The notes below the pieces were generated by a model. The model was not told where the DNA came from, made no database searches, and saw only the letters and a program-made list of their open reading frames with translations. 64,000 nt of DNA, taken from positions 10,354,001 to 10,418,000 of the forward strand of contig OX388318.1 of the NCBI GenBank assembly GCA_947579605.1, written 5' to 3'. Below, one piece after another: positions 57,046 through 64,000 of this stretch. The position numbers and the translations under genes were made by a program. Each line of letters begins with the position of its first letter. Position 1 is the first letter of the stretch. This DNA is from Athripsodes cinereus. Its lineage: Eukaryota; Arthropoda; Insecta; Trichoptera; Leptoceridae.

Positions 57046-57912
57046 TAATCTAAAATGGTCGAAATCGTAATCGTAAAAAAAAAACGAAAAAGGTCGACAT
57101 GATAAGATATGCTGACGACATAGCACTGCTCGCAGATTCCGAGATGGAGCTGAACGAAGCTTTAGGAAAATTGGAAAGTATACTGTTGTCAAAGTACAAC
57201 ATGAAAATAAATAAAGAAAAAACAAAATGTATGGTCGTTGGAAGAGAGGAAGCGACTGCGAACATTGCATTAAATGGAGTGAGCATCAAACAAGTAAGTG
57301 AATTCGTGTACCTGGGCAGCAGAATAAACCAGGATGGACGCTCCAAAGCAGAAATTGTAAGCAGAATAAACCAGGCAAGGATTGCCTTCAACAAAAAATC
57401 GAAGATATTGGAATCCCCAAATATCGACTTAAGCGTAAGGAAGAACCTTAAGAACTAAAGCCTTTGTATGGAGCATTCTGCTTTATGGTTGTGAGACATG
57501 GACCATCAGCAAGAGTGAAAGCGGACGGTTGGCGGCCTTTGAGATGTGGTGCTACAGACGCATGCTTAAGATCCATTGGTCGGAGCACGTCGAAAACGAA
57601 GAAGTCTTAACCAGGGTAGGCGAAAAAAGGCAACTCCTTAAGAGAATCAGCCAACAACGAGCTAACTGGATTGGCCACAACATCAGGCACCCAGGACTAC
57701 TCATCGCCATCGCGGAGGGTAAGACCGAGGGAACAAATGGCAGAGGCCGACCAAGAGACGCATATATGGACCAACTGAAGAGGGACATGAACTGTGGCTC
57801 ATACGTAGAGCTTAAAAGACTGGCTGAGAATAGGGAGGAATGGAGAAGAAAAACCAAACTCGTTGCAGACCAATCCAATGGATTGTAACTAAATATATAT
57901 ATAATCTAAAAT
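57046..57912 (+). mobile_element. LINE-A insertion with 11-bp TSD
   Basis: TAATCTAAAAT at 57046-57056 and 57902-57912 flanks the element. Between the left TSD and the first LINE-A codons is ~28 bp of GTCGAAATCGTAATCG and A-rich filler. The 3' end is the stop codon followed by a short TATATATAT run, as in copy 1. Confidence 0.8.
57085..57888 (+). pseudogene. LINE-A reverse transcriptase fragment, copy 2
   Basis: Coding similarity starts at KVDMIRYADD, so only the catalytic YADD, palm end, thumb and C-terminus remain. A 4-bp insertion (AGAA, apparently a local duplication) at about 57450 breaks the frame: 57099-57458 encodes up to SVRKNL, and the rest resumes in another frame (VWSILLYGCETW to the natural stop at 57886-57888). 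The final residues KRDMNCGSYVELKRLAENRE and VADQSNGL are intact here, which shows that the TAG in copy 1 is a mutation. Confidence 0.9.
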
Positions 57913-58925
57913 TAACAGAAAAGCGTAAGAGAGATTCCATTGGGAAAATCAAAGACAGTAAATTTAAGGTGAGTCTTTTGATTGTTATATTATTATTGTC
58001 TATATAATCAATTGATTTGCGAGAGGATAACAAAAAGAAAATATACTTTTACAAGAAAAAAAATGGACTAAAACTAATGTCAAACATAAGTATCTATAAA
58101 CATAATAATCTAAATTATATATGATATCTACTATTCTAAGTTTGTTTTAGAGTTAAACATTAAGAATACTGTCATGTATCATCATGTTATCTCATTGTAA
58201 GATCGACTTTGACATTGGCTAATGCTGGTTGTGTTCTCAGAACATAATATACATAACGTTACCGACAAAAAATAATACAATTACATAGGTGTGCATGAAA
58301 ACAACGACTGTGATATTTAGTTATAGAGGCCGTTTTTGTGTGACATGAATAATATTATGTATTTTGTCAACTTATTATAATTAATTTACTTTACATACTT
58401 TTAGCGTTGTTCCTTAGGATCTCCTGTAAAAAATGATCTCCTTATCTTATTTTTATTGCAAGTAACTAAAATCAATCCTACAAGACTTTGAATTCAGTGA
58501 TAAGGTATGGAATCCACTACGGACGTCCGATCTTTACGCTATGGAGAAAAAGATAAGCATTTTAGGAGATGCGGTTGTTCATTGCAACTTCCAGGACCAG
58601 CTGGTATTCAAAATATATACTTGACAAATGTTTTTGCTAGTTGAAACAGGGGTTGCCCGTCAGCCATTCGACTTCAACTACATCCTCTAATATTTTAGTG
58701 TTAACCTTTTATTTAAAGAAAAGTATATTTATACAGTTTTAGTATGCAGTATTCTTTGGTATAATATTTAATTAATTTAATAATTTTAATAAAATGTTCG
58801 ATATGTTTTTAAGCACAGATGTTTTGCCGACTATTCCAGATATGGAAGAAGCTGAATGCTGTACAATAAAAATATGATAGATAGAAGATAATAACTGTTG
58901 GATGATAGCTAACCTCTAAAATATT
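57913..58925. other. Non-coding stretch
   Basis: TTGAATTCAGTGATAAGGTA at about 58490 may be a faint S-family trace. Nothing else recognised. Confidence 0.4.
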
Positions 58926-59470
58926 AATCAAATTAAGTTTTGAACTACTATAGATGACTCGCACACATTGAATTGCTCAGAAAAATGGACATTAATATTT
59001 TTGCCTAGTCTGAGGATCGAACCCACGACCCCTCGCTTGCAAGGCGAGTGTGTTAACCACTAGTCCGACCTAATGAATTATGTTACATACTAGTTAGGTA
59101 TATTATATTTACCGTGTGTACGTGGTGATACATCAATGTGAACTTACTTAAGGATAGCATGATACAGAGTCTCGATGCTTACGAATCGACACAAGGCTGG
59201 TTAAGAGTACTCTTTAAGCCCGGGCAACGTTCCCAATTCCTCTATATCATGCTTGTCACATGTTTTTAGAATTTTTTGAAAGTTGTATATATACTATATT
59301 TTTTTCAAATATTTTCACATGTGACTTGATTTCCTATACTAAGTCCCTCTATCGAAGTTCGGTTTAAACACACAATATTTGAAGCTTCCATCCTTATACT
59401 CAACATTGTACATTTAAGACATTGTACATTGTACATTTACATCTATAGTAGTTCAAAACTTAATTTGATT
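58926..59470. mobile_element. 545-bp interval bounded by 31-bp perfect inverted repeats
   Basis: AATCAAATTAAGTTTTGAAC continuing to TATAGATG at 58926-58956 is the exact complement of 59440-59470. The interior holds a tRNA-like SINE head (59004-59074) and a shorter inverted repeat (AGCATGATACAGAG against CTCTATATCATGCT at about 59156 and 59239). No transposase and no clear target duplication. Confidence 0.75.
59004..59074 (-). mobile_element. tRNA-like SINE head (Ala-UGC-like anticodon loop)
   Basis: On the minus strand: GGTCGGACTAGTGGTTAAC (A box region), a perfect anticodon stem-loop CTCGCCTTGCAAGCGAG whose loop would read UGC, and GTGGGTTCGATCC (B box). The acceptor ends do not pair, so it is a SINE or tRNA pseudogene, not a working tRNA. 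Confidence 0.65.
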
Positions 59471-61317
59471 GACATCCACACTTCTTAGCAAGTAAAATCC
59501 AGTTTTCAAAACACAACAGACTGTGTTACATACAATAGTCCTCTAAAATATTACTTTTTTATCTACACTCAAGTTTATAATTATTGTCTGTTTTGTGCCC
59601 TGTCTACTAAATGAAATAAAATGAAATATTTTTGATAATATTGTAGGGATTGTCTACTAAGCGCTTTCAGAGATTTTTATGATGGGGAATGCTATGATAA
59701 TATAGGTGAATAAAATATCTTGTATGCAAACCCCGTTATGTATAATGATAACAGATTAAAGTTTTTACCACTTATCGAAACTATATTATACGTATAATAT
59801 AATATATTCAACAAATAAAGCGTTCATGAGGAACAACAACAAACTTAAAATATTTTTAAAGTCACGCAATATTATAAGGTATTGCGAGACAAAACTGTTC
59901 GCCTTTTCGTGTCATTTTCTTCCGTGTCTCAACAAACTATAATTATTGTGTTCAATTGCTAGTATTTCATAGAAACTTATGATTATTTTTGTTCAAATTT
60001 GACTTTTTATAATAATTATCTTGATATGTTTCTATTATTTGTTTTCTATTGATTTCAGTTCATTTATAGAAACTAGGTTGACGACCGAAGTTCGAAAGCC
60101 TTTCGCACACTTCCAAATTGCGTTACCGACGAAAAAATTATAGACTTCGTGCCTGTAAATAATTAAGGTGTACAATGGCATTTCTAATAATCAATAAACA
60201 ATTAAATATTTATTTTTTAGCTATTTTATCTATAGCCTCATTGTGAACGTAATCCATAGTGGCCATCTATGAATATCTGCAGACTATTTTCTTATAAAAT
60301 TCCTTTCAATATTGTACCAACAATAAATTCATCCTTTTTTCGCAAGTCGTCTCTAATGGGGGTATGCAGAGAAGATAAAAAATATACAAGTTGATAATAT
60401 AGATGAAGAATTATTATTTGTGAGAATATAGGAATATAAATTAATTACTCTTGTCGGACATTCCAAAATTAAAAACATAAAATAATGTGAAAACTTTCAT
60501 TTTTTGGATGTCGACCTTTTCAGTTAAAATAAAAATACTGTGAGAGACACTAATTATTATATTCTTAATACAGTATGGGCATTCGTTATTGTTGATACAT
60601 AGTATATTTAAAAGGTAGATAAACATTTAATATCTTCATTTAAATCTTTCAAAAATATCTAAATGTTTCTTCCTGTAAAACCTTATAAAAATATACTTAG
60701 ATAATAATAATAATAATATGTTCATACATAATATATAAGTAATGTGTTATTATTATAACTATTTGATTTATTTATGCAATTATCTGCTTGACAACAAGAA
60801 CATGTAGAGTAGGAAATAAAACGCGATATTAATAATAATTGTAATATCTATGTATTATAGTTTGCAGTACTGTTGTGTGAGCAATTTGTGTGTTAATATT
60901 CTATATTATACAAAAGTATCGCTAGGAACATTATGAAACTGACCAATTGTTATTGTGATTTTTCAAACATAAAAGTTATTCTGTATTAACAGAATGTTTT
61001 CATTAAGGAAGTCAGTAATAAACCTTATATCAAATAAAAAAAATATGTAGGTATGCTCCAAGAGATAATGATTCTTGAGATAATATGATGTTGAGAGAGT
61101 TAGGTTCTTGGTGGATGATATTTGAGGAAGACAGAGCAAGTAAGTAGGTTTGCGTAAAGAATGATAAACACGAACTATTATTGAACTATCATTTTTTGGT
61201 AACTGGGATTTATTAGTTTACATAATTTTCTTATTGTGAGTATTGCGTAAAAGACCTTTAAAGAAAATAGGTACGTATTATTTCATGAAATTCATATTCA
61301 GGTACATTCGTATTATA
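59471..61317. other. Non-coding AT-rich stretch
   Basis: GCAAGTCGTCTCTAATGGGG then GTATGCAGAG at about 60340 faintly resembles a reversed LINE-C 3' end. No domain-bearing frame. Confidence 0.4.
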
Positions 61318-61372
61318 TAGATGGTCCTCTGGCTACCCCACATGTGAAAGATACCATAGTGGAAGATAGATC
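61318..61372 (+). mobile_element. S-family 3' fragment
   Basis: TGGTCCTCTGGCTACCCCAC, ATGTGAAAGATACCATAGTG match the last ~50 bases of the family. Confidence 0.6.
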
Positions 61373-61382
61373 ATCCATTCGC

Positions 61383-61810
61383 CAATATTTATTTATTTAT
61401 TCTTTTTGCACATCATCATTACATAACAGTGTTAACAAAATAATATAAAAAATTTAAAACTAGGACGATGTGCAGTGGCGAGATTATCACTATAAAGTGA
61501 TTTCTTCCATCTAACAACGACACATTGACATAAACCTAGTAAAAACTAATTTACTTAACAAAAAAAAAACATACAAAATATTAATACACAACAAAAGAAA
61601 AAAAAAACAATATTTAAAATAATATTTGACACACACCCAACATGTGGAAGGGATTATGGAGCAGAGAAGGAGGGGGAGGGTAGGGAACGGATACTGAGTT
61701 AGAAGATATCATTTTTTCCTTTACACAAGATTTAAAAACATTGAGCGATTGTGAACCTCTATGCGAAGAAGGAAGATTGTTCCAACAACGAGCACCATAA
61801 ACCATAAGAG
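61383..61810 (-). pseudogene. LINE-G C-terminal fragment with (AATA)n tail
   Basis: The minus frame from 61805 reads MVYGARCWNNLPSSHRGSQS, LNVFKSCVKEKM, the GP.LWN..P block of CR1/Jockey-like LINEs, with 63 codons to a stop at 61614. A ~215-bp 3' UTR ends in AATAAATAAATA at 61386-61399. No polymerase motif remains. Confidence 0.75.
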
Positions 61811-62482
61811 AAATAATTAGTACTGTGTGTAGGAATTGCCATATCTTAAACTGAGCTGTCTAATTAATTATCCAAAACGCATTATCAAAATTAAAAATAA
61901 AATATCAGTGAACGATATCATTTCGCCAGTCATATTCAAATCTTGGTACACTTTATAACAAATGTGTTAAACGATGTTAAAATCAACGGTGCGTGTATAA
62001 GATTTGTATTAAATAATAATAATAATGTTACTTGGCCATTTGCTAAGAATAATAATAATAAAGGCAACACACATACACACATAAACACTTGCGAAATCAT
62101 TCCACAGAGGAGTACATAATATGTAGGATATGTGGGCGATAGAATATTATTATTAAGACATGTACATAATATAACACTGTACATATGGACGCTTAGTAAA
62201 CTTCTTGTGTAGAGATACCCTGTCCAAATTAATTTTCTAACAATCGTATTATAATAATAATAGCAAGATTCTCAATCATAACATGAATTAAAATGTTGTT
62301 CAAATGTCGTGAACAATTTACTTGTATAATTGATAGATTAAAATTTTTCAATTACTTACCTGTCAGTAGGCATGTTTTACGTATGTTAACAGCTGATATC
62401 AATACGTGATTGTATTATTTAGTACTCGCCTGCAATGATAATCTATATTTTGGGCAATAGGAAACTTCCATTTAGTACTTTA
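61811..62482. other. Non-coding AT-rich stretch
   Basis: No feature recognised. Confidence 0.5.
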
Positions 62483-62690
62483 CGGTGATTTTATTAAACG
62501 GGAGCCGGCTATTAAGAGTATATGCTCTCATCATAAAACGAACATAAAGTGAAGATATATTTTTTGTCTCATTAAAAACTTTTTTTTGAATGTTGCTTCT
62601 TCAATTATTTAATAATTAAGCTTAATAATGATAGCGGAAGCTCTTAAAAACCGGCTCGCGATTAATAGAGTCTATGTGGCGATTTAAAAA
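62483..62690. repeat. Diverged hairpin related to the one at 27.0 kb
   Basis: Left GGTGATTTTATTAAACGGGA, GCCGGCTATTAAGAGTATAT, GCTCTCATCAT pairs imperfectly with right ATGATAGCGGAAGCTCTTAA, AAACCGGCTCGCGATTAATA. The outer AAGTGTTTTATTTTTATTTA continues like the 27.1-kb copy. The loop is longer (~90 bp). Confidence 0.7.
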
Positions 62691-62699
62691 AAGTGTTTT

Positions 62700-63555
62700 A
62701 TTTTTATTTATTTTACACGAACTTTCAGTAGGTACAGTCGAAAATACTAACAATAATAGGATATTTCAACAATTTTTCTAGTTTTTTTTTCCTATGACCA
62801 AATCCTTCATGTTTGATACTATAGGTATATCTTCATTCCGCTTGGGAATGCAAGAAAAAACATACGTAGAAAACGATTTCTCAAGCACTATGAAATATGT
62901 TGATATAGATTTTTCCATAGATATACTAGACTTGCAGCGCGGTACATTTTTCCGAATTTTAGTGTTCCAACATCGATGACCTTCAAGCATTAGCAATGTA
63001 TAGTCTGACAACCAACGTCAGTATAAAACTGGATGCAAAATTTGATTGGCTGCATGACCGATTTTTTCTTTGAATTACCTACATATATACAGTGATATGT
63101 TATACCTAGATTTGCAATATGAATCTCAAACTTGTACCATCAATAAAATCTCTTTGCGGTCCTTGGTGCCGCAATTTTTAGTTTGAAAAAAAGCGACACT
63201 CATATAAATTGTTTGTAGATAACAAGAGATAGACAATATGAGAATGGGGATTATAACAGACGACAAAGGCCGGTAGATTGAGATGAATATATACAAAAGA
63301 AAAGAGATGAATATATATTACTCAGGTATTGTACCTCGACGGGTGGGTACACATTTTTAGAGAATATTTGTATGACATTGCGAATCTAGTTGTAACATAT
63401 CACTGCCTATATAGTACCTATATCTTTGGATTTTTTACTGATTTTGTATGCTGCGTGAAAAAAAAACTAACTAAATGATAGAAATGATTAAGTGATGAAT
63501 GAATCCCAATATGAATAAATTAATATACCTATACGATAATAATATAAAAAAAAAT
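62700..63555. other. Non-coding stretch with an ambiguous frame
   Basis: The minus frame 62778-63011 (77 residues, LEGHRCWNTKIRKNVPRCK, then YFIVLEKSFSTYVF) is less AT-driven than average but has no recognisable domain, and a plus frame overlaps it. Undecided. Confidence 0.3.
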
Positions 63556-63838
63556 GAACACGATTTATCTCTCAGATTCGTCGTCTGAGCATCGTGGCAA
63601 TGGGCTGGTCATGTTCTGAGACGAAACGACGGTAGATGGACTCCTAAAATCCTCAAATGGCGACCATGGAATAGAAAATGAAGCATCGGCAGACCACAAA
63701 AGAGCTGGACTGACGACATTACTCCAATCGCGGGAAGGAAATGGATACAGAGGTCACAGGACCGCGACGTTTGGAAGAGGCCTATATTCAGCAGTGGAGA
63801 GATTGCTGACTAGTAGAAATAGTAATAAAGAACACGAT
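63556..63838 (+). mobile_element. LINE-F 3' fragment with 9-bp TSD
   Basis: GAACACGAT at 63556-63564 and 63830-63838 flanks a 265-bp insertion. The insert encodes DGRWTPKILKWRPWN, then a stop, then SIGRPQKSWTDDITPIAGRK, WIQRSQDRDVWKRPI-type codons. It is close to the copy at 48.9 kb; the 3' end is a (TAG)n-derived TAGTAGAAATAGTAATAAA. Confidence 0.85.
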
Positions 63839-64000
63839 AAAAGTTTAAAAATTGCCTACTGTTGTTTAATTTTCTTTCGTCCATAGTTTGAGAGTCATGT
63901 GGGAGTAATCAGACAGCATGGTGCTATGAGTCGTTCCTAGAAAAACGACAAAAATGTCGGTGAGATTCGAACTCTGCTATGACGTAAGAATGCGACATAT

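Noticed and set aside
59004..59074. Functional tRNA-Ala (UGC) gene on the minus strand
   Set aside because: The anticodon arm and B box are good, but the acceptor strands do not pair and the T stem is imperfect. It fits a SINE head or tRNA pseudogene better.

Overview
This is AT-rich nuclear DNA from an animal, most likely an insect. It has no bacterial-style operons, long intergenic stretches, and non-LTR retrotransposons (LINEs), tRNA-derived SINEs, MITEs and a Penelope-like element of kinds common in insects. Short TAGGTACCTA-type words and the GGAAGA..TCGC..GCGATAAG 3' hairpin recur, as in Lepidoptera and some Hemiptera, but I cannot fix the order or species from this window. No complete host gene is visible. 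The only host-like coding candidate is one possible exon at about 41985-42183 on the minus strand. Nearly everything else that can be recognised is a mobile element or a tandem repeat.

LINE families, lettered here for convenience. LINE-A (YADD reverse transcriptase) has copies at 2396-3566, 19541-19816 and 57057-57901. LINE-B has a (GAT)n tail and copies at 19893-19992, 27312-28215, 44912-45148 and 54746-55060. LINE-C is at 9270-9955, 18480-18970, 25519-25625 and 50135-50335. LINE-D and relatives (CR1/Jockey-like C-termini) are at 4930-5090, 7572-7793, 14527-14790 and 17345-17501. LINE-E is at 28366-28720, LINE-F at 48855-49128 and 63565-63829, LINE-G at 61383-61810, and LINE-H at 29366-31734. 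LINE-H is the longest and has an open 403-residue reverse transcriptase fragment. Almost all are 5'-truncated, and several keep exact target-site duplications (TSDs).

Short elements. The commonest repeat is a family of about 250 bp, called S here, with at least twelve copies and a (TAG)n-type 3' end. One copy has a 13-bp TSD. Its 3' end resembles the 3' end of LINE-C, which suggests a SINE/LINE pair. There are also several tRNA-headed SINEs. One of them (48087-48792) has a 129-bp segment amplified about fourfold inside it. MITEs with TA or TTAA target duplications lie at 6056-6405, 13141-13569, 17166-17325, 22667-22898 and 46229-46820. Some of these are nested in older repeats.

Longer structures. 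At 32978-38083 two apparently identical 640-bp direct repeats flanked by a 5-bp TSD (TCACA) bound a 3.8-kb interior with no reverse transcriptase or integrase. This looks like a young non-autonomous LTR element. A Penelope-like GIY-YIG endonuclease fragment lies at 40694-41072. Six loci (26991-27179, 39160-39461, 41405-41689, 51163-51313, 54064-54223, 62483-62690) are long hairpins whose arms resemble Penelope-type termini set head to head. Some arms carry a CTGATGA..stem..GAAA arrangement like a degenerate hammerhead ribozyme. These hairpins and the S/LINE-C tail sharing are the most interesting signals in the window.
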